From: Rhodanobacter_A agri
Lineage (GTDB): Bacteria; Pseudomonadota; Gammaproteobacteria; Xanthomonadales; Rhodanobacteraceae
Assembly: GCF_044904705.1 (NCBI RefSeq)
Contig: NZ_JADIKL010000006.1
Span: 166,412-230,411, forward strand
Length of the DNA: 64,000 bases
Direction: 5' to 3'
Shown: one piece after another, positions 26,039-34,056 of the stretch
Position numbering within the stretch: the first letter of the stretch is position 1
Layout of the letters: every line of letters begins with the position of its first letter
The notes under the pieces: generated by a model
Seen by the model: only the letters and a program-made list of their open reading frames with translations
What the model was told of the DNA's origin: nothing
Database searches by the model: none
Made by a program: the position numbers and the translations under genes

Positions 26039-26245
26039 GCGCTTCTCCCGAGATGTTGCTTCCCATGACCTGGTGCCGGATTCAGGGGCGATGAAGCCGC
26101 ACGCCTCGAACCGGCCACCAGGGATGCGGCTGAACTGGCCGGCCAGCCCGATCCGGTATGGGTTATGGCCCGCGAACAATGATGAACCCGATTGAGATGC
26201 CTGTGATGCCCCATGAAGTGCAGCGTGCGTTCGCCAGCCGAGCAG

Positions 26246-26614
26246 TCAGTCCTCAGCTTCGTGGCAAACCACTTCGATGTTGTGCCCGTCCGGACCGATG
26301 ACGAAAGCCGCGTAGTACTTTCCGCTGTAGTTCGGACGCAGGCCAGGCGCGCCGTTGTCTTTGGCACCCGCCTCCAGGGCCGCGCGGTGGAAAGCCTGGA
26401 CTTGCTGGCGATTCTCGGCCACGAAAGCCAGGTGAAGGTGTGCGGGCTTCTCCTGGGTCTGGAACAGGCACAGCGAAGCCTTGCCGTCCGCGCTGAGCTC
26501 GATACCGAGCGCTCCTTCCGAGACTACGGCCATGCCGATCGGTGCGAGCGCCTTGAGGAAGAAGGCCTTGCTCGCCGCATAGTCGCTGACTCCGAATACG
26601 ACGTGGTCAAACAT
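26246..26614 (-). CDS. VOC-family protein, second copy type
   Basis: A 122-residue VOC-fold protein, different from its neighbour: it starts MFDHVVFGVSDYAASKAFF, has LHLAFVAENRQQVQAFH in the middle and YYAAFVIGPDGHNIEVVCH at the end. This matches the group annotated as glyoxalase-like lactoylglutathione lyase relatives, with a metal-ligand-like Glu near the C-terminus. AGGAG precedes the ATG. Substrate unknown. The 207 bp between the two VOC genes contain no gene. Confidence 0.75.
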   Translation of the reverse strand: MFDHVVFGVSDYAASKAFFLKALAPIGMAVVSEGALGIELSADGKASLCLFQTQEKPAHLHLAFVAENRQQVQAFHRAALEAGAKDNGAPGLRPNYSGKYYAAFVIGPDGHNIEVVCHEAED

Positions 26615-26709
26615 CGGTGCTCCTGAAGTGTGCGGCGTGCGCGAGGTTTGACATTCGAATCTGGCGGCCGCGGAACGCGGTTTGCGCGGATAAATTATCG
26701 GGCTACACC

Positions 26710-27120
26710 TTACACGGAACCTGCCGGGCATCTTGCTTTTGCATCCGCGTACGCAGCGGCGATGAGAGCTTGAAGCGCATGCTCATGCAGTGCGACGCCT
26801 TGCTGGATCTTGACGTGGCGCATGAATCGCCCGGAGCCGGTCAAGAGATGGTGCGGGTCATCCAGAACCGCCCCGAAGTAGAACCCGACATTCACGTGGG
26901 ATCGGAATGCGGCGACATAGCTGAAGGCGAGGTTGCCGATGCAGGCCGTGGGTTGGCCGTCATGAAGCAGTTCCAGCACATCGGGACCGCACGACCGAAT
27001 CTCATCGAACCACCTCAGTGCGACAACGCCTAGCTCGCCCGGCAAGGCTGAGAGCCAGCGCGCGACATCCGGATCGCGCCGTTGCGCGCCATCCAGCGTG
27101 AAAAGCCTTGTGTCGGTCAT
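26710..27120 (-). CDS. DUF1801-family protein
   Basis: A 136-residue protein of the YdhG/DUF1801 type. Recognisable parts are a helical N-terminus, then SYVAAFRSHVNVGFYFGAVLDD and GSGRFMRHVKI. Function is unknown in the family. It begins only 24 bp past the R' end of an attC-like site and has no clear ribosome site, as is common for the first codons of integron cassettes. No attC was found after its stop, so it may be the decayed remainder of a cassette or the chromosomal edge. Confidence 0.7.
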   Translation of the reverse strand: MTDTRLFTLDGAQRRDPDVARWLSALPGELGVVALRWFDEIRSCGPDVLELLHDGQPTACIGNLAFSYVAAFRSHVNVGFYFGAVLDDPHHLLTGSGRFMRHVKIQQGVALHEHALQALIAAAYADAKARCPAGSV

Positions 27121-27143
27121 GTTCGCGATGAACCCGGTTTGCG

Positions 27144-27200
27144 AACCAACGCTGGAGTTAAGCGGGGGCGTAGCCGTCCACCTTGAACGAGTTGTTAGGC
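27144..27200 (-). mobile_element. attC-like integron recombination site (downstream of cassette ORF)
   Basis: Read on the minus strand it runs 57 bp from R'' GCCTAAC (27200-27194) to R' GTTGGTT (27150-27144). The arms contain CTCGTTCAAG and CTTAACTCCAGC, which can pair with one unpaired base, as in the folded bottom strand of attC. The stop codon of the cassette ORF lies within R''. R' deviates by one base from GTTRRRY. Confidence 0.75.
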
Positions 27201-27512
27201 TTTGGTGGAAAAAGCAACCGAAGCCGCGACGATTTCAATGAGACCGCGAGCGAGGTACAGGTAGCTCACGCCCGGCTGCTCGCCGGTGACAAACTGACTG
27301 ACGTTGCCGAACTTGGCATGCTCTTCCAGCAATGCCAAGTCCGTGATCTGGTTGAAGCGAGTCACGCCACTGAAGCTAAGCACCGCGAGTACACAATCCT
27401 GCATATGGCCCGACGGGTAATAGGCGAGCCGCACCTCAACAGTCCGCGCGACGGAATCGAGCGAAACACCGAGGAGATTAGCGTCGTGTAGTTCGAACTG
27501 CGACAGATCCAT
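27195..27512 (-). CDS. Integron-cassette ORF, unknown function
   Basis: A 105-residue protein starting MDLSQFELHDANLLGVSLDS. Two beta-rich blocks follow (VEVRLAYYPSGH and VLAVLSFSGVTRFNQI), then a helix with EEHAKFGNVSQF. This resembles small hypothetical cassette proteins, but no family is assigned with confidence. The ATG is only about 9 bp from the attC R' end of the preceding site, and the stop lies inside the R'' box of the next attC. Both are hallmarks of a cassette gene. A longer frame upstream would run through the attC and is not used. Confidence 0.65.
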   Translation of the reverse strand: MDLSQFELHDANLLGVSLDSVARTVEVRLAYYPSGHMQDCVLAVLSFSGVTRFNQITDLALLEEHAKFGNVSQFVTGEQPGVSYLYLARGLIEIVAASVAFSTKA

Positions 27513-27520
27513 ATCCGTGG

Positions 27521-27577
27521 GCCTAACGCTTGAGCTAAGCGGTGGCGCAACCATCCGCCTTGAACGAATTGCTAGCC
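27521..27577 (-). mobile_element. attC-like integron recombination site (upstream of cassette ORF)
   Basis: Read on the minus strand it is 57 bp from a degenerate R'' GGCTAGC (27577-27571) to a perfect R' GTTAGGC (27527-27521, GTTRRRY). The arms AATTCGTTCAAG and CTTAGCTCAAGCG are near-complementary. It has the same length and layout as the site at 27144-27200. GCTAGCCAT is tandemly repeated at 27571-27588, at the damaged R'' side. Confidence 0.75.
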
Positions 27578-27735
27578 ATGCTAGCCATATACAAGCACCG
27601 TTGTAAGGCCCACGAATGCAATGGTGCGAACGCAGAAGAATGCTGCACATCCTTTGCAGAACTTCCCGAAGGCATGCCTAGCCATGAGATAGGCAAGCGA
27701 AAGCGGAATCGCTTGCGCCGCGCGCTACGATGCAT
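27535..27735 (-). CDS. Possible truncated cassette ORF ending inside an attC site
   Basis: A 66-residue open frame whose last residues (NSFKADGCATA) are encoded by the attC itself, a frequent feature of cassette genes. The N-terminal part is Arg-rich and overlaps the upstream region of the GNAT gene. Coding reality is doubtful; it may be the remnant of a deleted cassette. Confidence 0.2.
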   Translation of the reverse strand: MHRSARRKRFRFRLPISWLGMPSGSSAKDVQHSSAFAPLHSWALQRCLYMASMASNSFKADGCATA

Positions 27736-27761
27736 GTCTCGCCCCAGCCGGAAACGCCAAG

Positions 27762-28211
27762 ATGACGCTGTCGATCCGCCCTGCCACCGTCGCCGACATT
27801 CCCGCGCTGTGCGTCTGGAACCACGCGATGGCGCGCGAGACCGAAGGCCTGGAACTCGATCCGGCAGTGCTTGAACGCGGCGTGCGCGGCGTGTTCGAGC
27901 AGCCGCAGCGTGGCTTCTATCTTGTGGCCGAAGATGCGGGCGTGGCGCTGGGCGGTCTGCTGGTGACGCGTGAATGGAGCGACTGGCGCAACGGCGACTA
28001 TTGGTGGATCCAGAGTGTCTACGTGGTGCCCGAAGCGCGCCGCGGCGGCGTGTTCCGCGCGCTCTATGCCGAGGTGGAGCGCCGCGCCCGCGAAGCGCGG
28101 GCGGCGAGCCTGCGGCTGTACGTGGAGGCGGAGAACCGGCGCGCGCAGCAGACCTATGCCGGGCTGGGTATGCATCCCAGCCACTACGCGATGTACGAAC
28201 AGTTGCTCTAA
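27762..28211 (+). CDS. GNAT-family N-acetyltransferase
   Basis: A 149-residue single-domain GNAT protein. The acetyl-CoA pyrophosphate loop is near VYVVPEARRGGVFRALY (about 86-102). The N-terminal IRPATVADIPALCVWNHAM and the C-terminal RLYVEAENRRAQQTYAGLGM are also typical. The acceptor substrate is unknown. It is convergent with the PAS-EAL gene (12 bp between the stops) and borders the integron remnant on its left. Confidence 0.85.
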   Translation: MTLSIRPATVADIPALCVWNHAMARETEGLELDPAVLERGVRGVFEQPQRGFYLVAEDAGVALGGLLVTREWSDWRNGDYWWIQSVYVVPEARRGGVFRALYAEVERRAREARAASLRLYVEAENRRAQQTYAGLGMHPSHYAMYEQLL

Positions 28212-28223
28212 GCGCCTGGTGGA

Positions 28224-30707
28224 TCAGGCCGCCGACGCGGCCAGCCAGCGCTCGAGTTCGGCCGCCGGCATCGGCGTGCCGTAGTAGAAGCCTTGCAGCG
28301 AGGTGCAGCCGGCTTCGCGCAGGAAATCGGCCTGGGTAGCGGTTTCCACGCCTTCGGCGATCACTGTCTTGCCGAGGCTGCGCGCCATCGCGATGACTGC
28401 GCGGGTGATCGCGGCGGTGTCGGCGTCGGTGACGATGTCATGCACGAAGCTGCGGTCGATCTTCAGCGTGTCGACCGGGAAGTGCTTGAGGTAGGACAGG
28501 CTGCAATAGCCGGTGCCGAAGTCGTCCAGCGACAACCGCACGCCGCGCTGGCGGATGCGCTGCAGCAGCCGCGTGGTGGTCTCGCCGCCGGCCATCATCG
28601 TGCGCTCGGTCAGTTCGAGTTCCAGGTGGCCGGGGCCGATGCCGCAGGCGGTCATCAGCGCGTCGAGCTGCGGGTAGAAGTGTTCTTGCCGGAACTGCAA
28701 CGGCGATACATTCACCGAGATCGGTATCACGCGGTGGCGCTGTCGCCACAGCCGGGACTGCAGGCAGGCCTGGCGCAGCACCCACTCGCCCAGTTCGGCG
28801 ATCAGGCCGCTGTCCTCGGCGACCGGGATGAACTGGTCTGGCACGTACACGTCGTGGCCGTTGACCTGCCAGCGCAGCAACGCCTCGGCGCCGACGAGGC
28901 GGCCGCTGCGCGCATCCACCATCGGCTGGTAATGCAGCGACAGCGCCTCGTGCATCATCGCGTCGCGCAGCGATTGCTCGATGTTGCGCAGCGTGGCGGC
29001 GCGTTCGCTCATTGCGGCGGTGTAGCGGCGCCAGCCGCCGCGGCCGGCCACCTTCATCTCGTACATCGCCGTGCCCGCATGGCGCAGCAAGGCGTCGGCG
29101 TCGCTCGCGTCGTCGGGGAACACGCTGATGCCGATGCTGACGCCCACCTGCAGCGACGGCGTGCCCGGCAGTGCGATGCGCGCGCACTGGCGCTGCAGTC
29201 GTTCGGCCAGCGCGACCGCGTCGCAGGGTTCGTCCACGCGCGGCAGTAGCAGCACGAATTCGTCGCCGACGTAGCGGTAGAGGGTGTCGTCCTCGCGCAT
29301 GGTTTCGCGTAGGGCTTGCGCCACCGCCTGCATCACCCGGTCGCCTTCCTCGTAGCCGATCTCCTCGTTGATGCGGCGGAAATGATCCATGTCGAGGTAC
29401 AGCAACGCGCAACGGCGATCGTGCAGCGCAGCCCGGGTCACCGCTTGTTCGACACGCACCGGCAGCAGGCTGCGGTTGGGCAGGCCGGTGAGCGTGTCGT
29501 GCTGGGTGAGGTGGATCATTTTCAGCGCCAGCGCGCGGTTCTCGCTGACGTCGTGGCACACCAGCACGCCGCCGATCACGTTGCCGGCGTGATCGTGGAT
29601 CGGCGCGGCGGAGTCCTCGATCGGCGTCTCGAAACCGTTGCGGTGGGCGAGCACGACCTTGCCGGACAGGTTCACGATGGCGTTGCGGCGGATTGCCTCG
29701 CGCAGCGGGTTTTCCACCTCCGCGCCCGTGTCCGCGTCACGCAGGCGGAATATCTCGTCCATGCGCCGACCCCTGGCTTCGCTGGCGCTCCAGCCGGTGA
29801 TCGCCTCGGCGATCGGGTTGAGCGAGGTGATGTGCAGGCCCGGGTCGGTGGTCAGCACCGCGTCGCCGATCGAGTTGAGCGTGGCCTCGGCGAGCTGGCG
29901 TTCGCGGAACAGGATGTCCTCGAAGTGGCGGCGCTGGCTGATGTCCTGCACCTGGCTGACCACGCAGCGCAGCCGGCCAGCTTCGTTGCGTACCTGCGAC
30001 ACGCTGAGTTGCACGTGCACGGCATGGCCGTCGCGGTGCAGGTAGCGTTTCTCGGTGTGGAAGGCCTCGCGGCCGCCGTCGACCAGCTGGCGTGCGAGCG
30101 CCTCGCTGGTGGCCAGGTCGTCCGGATGGGTGATGTCGCGCCAGTTGCGTGCGAGCAGTTCGTGGTCGGCATAGCCGAGCATCGCGCACAGCGCGGCATT
30201 GACGCGCAGGAACTGGCCATCGGGATGGATCAGCGCCATGCCGATCGCCGCGTGCTGGAACGCCTGGAAGAAGCGCTGCTCGCTCTCGCGCAGCTGCAGT
30301 TCCAGCGCATGCCGCTCGGTGATGTCGGTAAACACGGCGATGACGCCGCGCACGCGGCCGGCGGGGTCGGAATCCGGCTGGAAGTGCCCGTGCACGTAGC
30401 GACTCAGCTTGCCGCAGGCGAGCTCGCCCTCGTAGTGCGTGGGCTGGCCGCCCAGCGCACGCAGCAGCGCGGCGCGGGCGCCGAGGTAGCTCTGCACGTC
30501 CAGCGTTTCGCTGACGCGGCGGCCGATGAGCTGCGCGGGGTCGACGCCGAACCAGCGGCGGTGAGTCTCGTTGAGGTAGCGGAAGCACAGCTCGCTGTCG
30601 ATGAAGGCGATCAGCGCCGGCGCATTCTGCAGCACGTGCCCGGCCAGCTCCGACAGAAAGGCGGGAGCGGGTCGATCGCCATCGGTGGACTGCACTGCCG
30701 TGGACAT
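28224..30707 (-). CDS. PAS-PAS-PAS-GGDEF(degenerate)-EAL protein, probable c-di-GMP phosphodiesterase
   Basis: An 827-residue soluble protein. Three PAS/PAC units span about 15-140, 145-270 and 275-390. The GGDEF-type domain (about 395-555) has VGDEF instead of GGDEF, so cyclase activity is doubtful and it may act as a GTP sensor. The EAL domain (about 575-820) is complete: AEALLRW, NVSPLQF, ELTERT, DDFGTGYCSLSYLK, LKIDRSF, AEGVET and LQGFYYGTP. It should hydrolyse c-di-GMP in response to signals sensed by the PAS units. The start MSTAVQSTDG was chosen by the first plausible PAS boundary; a longer frame through the next gene is not used. Confidence 0.88.
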   Translation of the reverse strand: MSTAVQSTDGDRPAPAFLSELAGHVLQNAPALIAFIDSELCFRYLNETHRRWFGVDPAQLIGRRVSETLDVQSYLGARAALLRALGGQPTHYEGELACGKLSRYVHGHFQPDSDPAGRVRGVIAVFTDITERHALELQLRESEQRFFQAFQHAAIGMALIHPDGQFLRVNAALCAMLGYADHELLARNWRDITHPDDLATSEALARQLVDGGREAFHTEKRYLHRDGHAVHVQLSVSQVRNEAGRLRCVVSQVQDISQRRHFEDILFRERQLAEATLNSIGDAVLTTDPGLHITSLNPIAEAITGWSASEARGRRMDEIFRLRDADTGAEVENPLREAIRRNAIVNLSGKVVLAHRNGFETPIEDSAAPIHDHAGNVIGGVLVCHDVSENRALALKMIHLTQHDTLTGLPNRSLLPVRVEQAVTRAALHDRRCALLYLDMDHFRRINEEIGYEEGDRVMQAVAQALRETMREDDTLYRYVGDEFVLLLPRVDEPCDAVALAERLQRQCARIALPGTPSLQVGVSIGISVFPDDASDADALLRHAGTAMYEMKVAGRGGWRRYTAAMSERAATLRNIEQSLRDAMMHEALSLHYQPMVDARSGRLVGAEALLRWQVNGHDVYVPDQFIPVAEDSGLIAELGEWVLRQACLQSRLWRQRHRVIPISVNVSPLQFRQEHFYPQLDALMTACGIGPGHLELELTERTMMAGGETTTRLLQRIRQRGVRLSLDDFGTGYCSLSYLKHFPVDTLKIDRSFVHDIVTDADTAAITRAVIAMARSLGKTVIAEGVETATQADFLREAGCTSLQGFYYGTPMPAAELERWLAASAA

Positions 30708-30819
30708 CTTCGCTACCTGCAAAGATCCGGTTGCCGACCCGTACCGTGCATCATGCGCCCGCCGGCCACCGGTTTGCACCCGCCGCTGCGTGAACGATTT
30801 GTGCAGGCGGTATCCCGCC

Positions 30820-31953
30820 TCAGTGCAAGGGTATCGCCGGTGCGGCCAGGCGGCCGTGTTCGTCCAGCACGATGCGGCCCGGCGCCTGCAGCTCGGCGGC
30901 GGCGCCGTAGCGAGCGGACAACGCCGCCAGCAAGGGGCCGAGCGCCCGCGGCTGCAGGGGGTAGCCATGGGCGAGCAAGTGCGGGCGGCCGCCGTCGCCG
31001 CGCTGCGCCACGGTGACCGCCACCACGCCGAGACCAGGGGCTTCATGGGCGTAGAGCTGCGGCATGTCGTAGCGCGGATCGGCCGCGGCCACCGGTTCCA
31101 GCAGCCAGCCGGCCTCGCCGGTTTCTTCCGGCGCCGATTGCAGGCGCAGCGGCAAGGTATGTGCGTCCAGCAGGGCCGCGTACTGGCGCAGCTCGAACAC
31201 GGCGCCGGCGAGGCCGTGCGCGCGTTCCGCCGGGTCGCCTTCCTGCGCGGCCAGCCATGCGGCGGGCGACTGCGCCAGCACCCGGCCTTGTTCGTAGCGC
31301 AGCGCGAGGCCGCGTGCGCTGAGTACATCCTCGCCGCGGTAGGGCGTGAGCAAGGCGGCCTCCAGCAGGCTCCACAGCGGCGCGAGGTTGACGTGTTCGT
31401 ATTGCACGCAGGTGAGCGCCATCAGGTCGTTGCGGCTGAGATAACGCGCGTGTTCCAGCCGCACGCCCAGCGTGCGCATCAGCCAGTCGGCGGTACGCGC
31501 GCCGGCCTCGCCGCGGCCGACCAGCTGCACCTCCACCTGTTCCGACAGCTCGTCGGCCAAGGCCTCCGGCGCCAGCAGCGACAGCGGCAACAGGCGCATC
31601 GGGCCGTCGGCGAACTGTGGCGCGGGCTCCAGCGGCTGCGCCGGCATGCGGCGATCGTGGCTGCCGAACGCCACCACCTGCTCCACGCCGGCGCGCGGCA
31701 CGCGGCGGCCCAGCTCGTCCAGCGTGGCCCACACCGGGAAACCGGGGCGCAACAGCTCGACCGGGTCGAACAGCGCACCCGCCAGCACCAGTCGCGCCTG
31801 GGCCACCTGCGGCAGCAGCGCGTGCAGGTCGGCGGCGACCAGGCCGGCGAGTTCGTCCGCCTCGTCGCGGCTCAGGCTGGCGCGCGGCACGGCACCGGCC
31901 ACCGGTTCCAGGGCGAGCACAATGGGCAGGGCGATCAGCGAGGCAGCTTCCAC
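30820..31953 (-). CDS. Hypothetical protein, unknown function
   Basis: A 377-residue soluble protein rich in Ala and Leu with no signal peptide, membrane segment or catalytic motif I can recognise. The start is a GTG without a clear ribosome site and could lie further downstream. Codon use is like its neighbours, so it is probably real. It is upstream of the PAS-EAL gene on the same strand with a 112-bp gap, and divergent from the thiolase gene. Confidence 0.6.
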   Translation of the reverse strand: MEAASLIALPIVLALEPVAGAVPRASLSRDEADELAGLVAADLHALLPQVAQARLVLAGALFDPVELLRPGFPVWATLDELGRRVPRAGVEQVVAFGSHDRRMPAQPLEPAPQFADGPMRLLPLSLLAPEALADELSEQVEVQLVGRGEAGARTADWLMRTLGVRLEHARYLSRNDLMALTCVQYEHVNLAPLWSLLEAALLTPYRGEDVLSARGLALRYEQGRVLAQSPAAWLAAQEGDPAERAHGLAGAVFELRQYAALLDAHTLPLRLQSAPEETGEAGWLLEPVAAADPRYDMPQLYAHEAPGLGVVAVTVAQRGDGGRPHLLAHGYPLQPRALGPLLAALSARYGAAAELQAPGRIVLDEHGRLAAPAIPLH

Positions 31954-32129
31954 GGTGGGGTAGTCCGGGAGGGGAAAACCGCCATTCTAGCAAGCGGGTC
32001 CGGGCCGGCCCGGCGTCGCCCCGGCCGGTTTCGGTGAATGGAGATCCACTTTGCGGCTTGCCGCGCTTTCGCGCCGTGGCGGAGCGGGTTAGCCTTGCAG
32101 GCAGGGCTTGGTTCTGGATCGTCTTGGAC

Positions 32130-33413
32130 ATGGAACAGATGCAACGGCGCGTAGGTGTGGTCGGGGGTGTGCGGATTCCGTTCTGTCGCAACAACACCGC
32201 CTACGCCGACGTGGGCAATTTCGGCATGTCGGTGAAGGTGCTCGGCGCACTGGTGGAACGCTACGGCCTGCACGGCGTGGAATTGGGTGAGGTGGCGCTG
32301 GGGGCGGTGATCAAGCACGCCTCGGACTGGAACCTCGCGCGCGAGGCGCTGCTCTCCTCCGGCCTTGCGCCCACCACGCCGGGCATCACCACCGCGCGCG
32401 CCTGCGGCACCTCGCTGGACAACGCGATCATCGTGGCGAACAAGATCGCCTGCGGCCAGATCGAGGCCGGCATCGCCGCAGGTTCGGACACCACCAGCGA
32501 CGTGCCGATCGTCTACGGCACCCGCCTGCGCAAGCGGCTGCTGGCGATCAACCGCGCGAAAACCCTGCAGGACAAGCTGAAGATCGCGCTGCACCGCTTC
32601 TCGTTGAAGGAGCTCAAGCCATCCTTCCCCGGCGTGGCCGAGCCGCGCACTGGCAAGTCGATGGGCGACCACTGCGAGCAGATGGCCAAGCAGTGGCATA
32701 TCGACCGCGAGGCGCAGGACCGGCTGGCGCTGGAGAGCCACCGCAAGCTTGCCGCCGCCTACGAGTCCGGTTTCTTCGAGGATCTGCTGGTGCCGTTCCG
32801 CGGCCTGACACGCGACGGCTTCCTGCGTCCCGACACCAGCATGGAGAAGCTCGCTGCGCTGAAGCCGGCGTTCGACCGGACTTCCGGCCAGGGCACGCTC
32901 ACCGCGGGCAATTCCACCGGCCTCTCCGATGGCGCCGCCGCAGTGCTGCTGGCCAGCGAGGATTGGGCCGCCCAGCGTGGCCTCACGATCCAGGCCTGGT
33001 TCCGCGATGCCGAGGTGGCCGCGGTGGACTTCGTGCACGGCGAAGGCCTGCTGATGGCGCCGACCGTGGCGGTGCCGCGCCTGCTGAAGCGCAACGGCCT
33101 CACCCTGCAGGACTTCGACTACTACGAGATCCACGAGGCATTCGCCGCCCAGGTGCTGTGCACGCTGCGCGCGTGGGAATCGGCGGAATACTGCAAGAAC
33201 CGGCTGGGGCTGGACGCGCCGCTGGGGGCGATCGACCCGGCCAAGCTCAACGTGCACGGCTCCAGCCTCGCCGCGGGGCACCCGTTCGCCGCCACCGGTG
33301 CGCGCATCATCGCCACCCTGGCAAAGCTGCTGGAGCAGAAGGGTTCGGGCCGCGGCCTGATCTCGATCTGCACCGCCGGCGGCATGGGCGTCACCGCGAT
33401 CCTCGAACGCTAG
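32130..33413 (+). CDS. fadI: Acetyl-CoA C-acyltransferase (thiolase, FadI-like)
   Basis: A 427-residue thiolase. The acyl-binding cysteine is in TARACGTSLDNA (about Cys92), the catalytic His is in YYEIHEAFAAQV and again in GSSLAAGHPFAATGARI, and the second Cys is in CTAGGMGVT near the end. Sequence details such as LKELKPSFPGVAEPRTGKSMG match the FadI branch (beta subunit of anaerobic or trifunctional fatty-acid oxidation). No FadJ or FadB partner is adjacent. The start M-E-Q-M was chosen because homologues start near RRVGVVGGVRIPF. Confidence 0.9.
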   Translation: MEQMQRRVGVVGGVRIPFCRNNTAYADVGNFGMSVKVLGALVERYGLHGVELGEVALGAVIKHASDWNLAREALLSSGLAPTTPGITTARACGTSLDNAIIVANKIACGQIEAGIAAGSDTTSDVPIVYGTRLRKRLLAINRAKTLQDKLKIALHRFSLKELKPSFPGVAEPRTGKSMGDHCEQMAKQWHIDREAQDRLALESHRKLAAAYESGFFEDLLVPFRGLTRDGFLRPDTSMEKLAALKPAFDRTSGQGTLTAGNSTGLSDGAAAVLLASEDWAAQRGLTIQAWFRDAEVAAVDFVHGEGLLMAPTVAVPRLLKRNGLTLQDFDYYEIHEAFAAQVLCTLRAWESAEYCKNRLGLDAPLGAIDPAKLNVHGSSLAAGHPFAATGARIIATLAKLLEQKGSGRGLISICTAGGMGVTAILER

Positions 33414-33414
33414 C

Positions 33415-33451
33415 CTGAAGCCCCTCCACGTGCGCGCGGCAGGGGCTTCAG
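33415..33451 (+). terminator. Hairpin after the thiolase gene
   Basis: A perfect 11-bp stem, CTGAAGCCCCT (33415-33425) with AGGGGCTTCAG (33441-33451), and a 15-nt loop begin one base after the stop codon. No U-tract follows, so it may act as a 3' stabiliser or a Rho-assisted end. Confidence 0.45.
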
Positions 33452-33486
33452 CCGCGATTCGCCTGCGCGGGTGCATAAAGGCCGGC

Positions 33487-34041
33487 ATGTTTCGCCTGCG
33501 TACCACCACCACCTTGAGCCTGCTCGCGCTGGCCGCCGGCATCGCCGGCACGCAATGGCTCAGCGGCTTCAGCACTGGCTGGGCCGGCCCCAGCGAGCGC
33601 GTGGCGGGCTTCGTGCCCGCGGCGCGGCGCGGCCGCGAGCCGGTTCGCGTGCCGCAGCGCCATGCCGCGCGCCAGCCGCGTGCCATGGCGGTGGTCCACC
33701 GCGAAGTGCGGGCGCCCGTCGTGGCTGCCGCGCAGGCCGCGGAAGCCGCGCCATCGCCCGAGCTGGTGCCGTTGTCGATGCCGGATGCGCCGGTATCGTG
33801 GTCGCAGATGCAAGGCCATTTGCGCGGCCGCGTGTTGCTGCATGTCGCCATCGACGGCAGCGGCCGCGTCACCGATGCGACGCTGGCCGAATCCAGCGGC
33901 GACCCTGTGCTCGATGCCCATGCGCTGGCCACCGTGCGCGGCTGGCGCTTCGCCGTGCCGGCCGATCACCCCGACGGCTTCAGCGGCGACTTGCCGTTGC
34001 GCTTCACCAGCGGCGACCCGCAGGTGGCGCAGGCGCCGTAA
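33487..34041 (+). CDS. TonB C-terminal-domain periplasmic protein
   Basis: A 184-residue protein: N-terminal hydrophobic anchor or signal (about 7-25), an Arg/Ala/Pro-rich spacer, and a C-terminal TonB_C-like domain (GRVLLHVAIDGSGRVTDATL...VRGWRFAVP). It could couple envelope energy or simply bridge the periplasm, but no exbB/exbD is nearby, so a role in TonB-dependent transport is only a guess. AAAGG precedes the ATG. It is convergent with the phospholipase D gene. Confidence 0.75.
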   Translation: MFRLRTTTTLSLLALAAGIAGTQWLSGFSTGWAGPSERVAGFVPAARRGREPVRVPQRHAARQPRAMAVVHREVRAPVVAAAQAAEAAPSPELVPLSMPDAPVSWSQMQGHLRGRVLLHVAIDGSGRVTDATLAESSGDPVLDAHALATVRGWRFAVPADHPDGFSGDLPLRFTSGDPQVAQAP

Positions 34042-34056
34042 CGGGCGCCGCCCGCC

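Noticed and set aside
26039..26245. Possible further attC sites between the VOC genes and after DUF1801.
   Set aside because: No R''/R' pair with pairing arms was found by eye; only the two sites around the 105-residue ORF pass.
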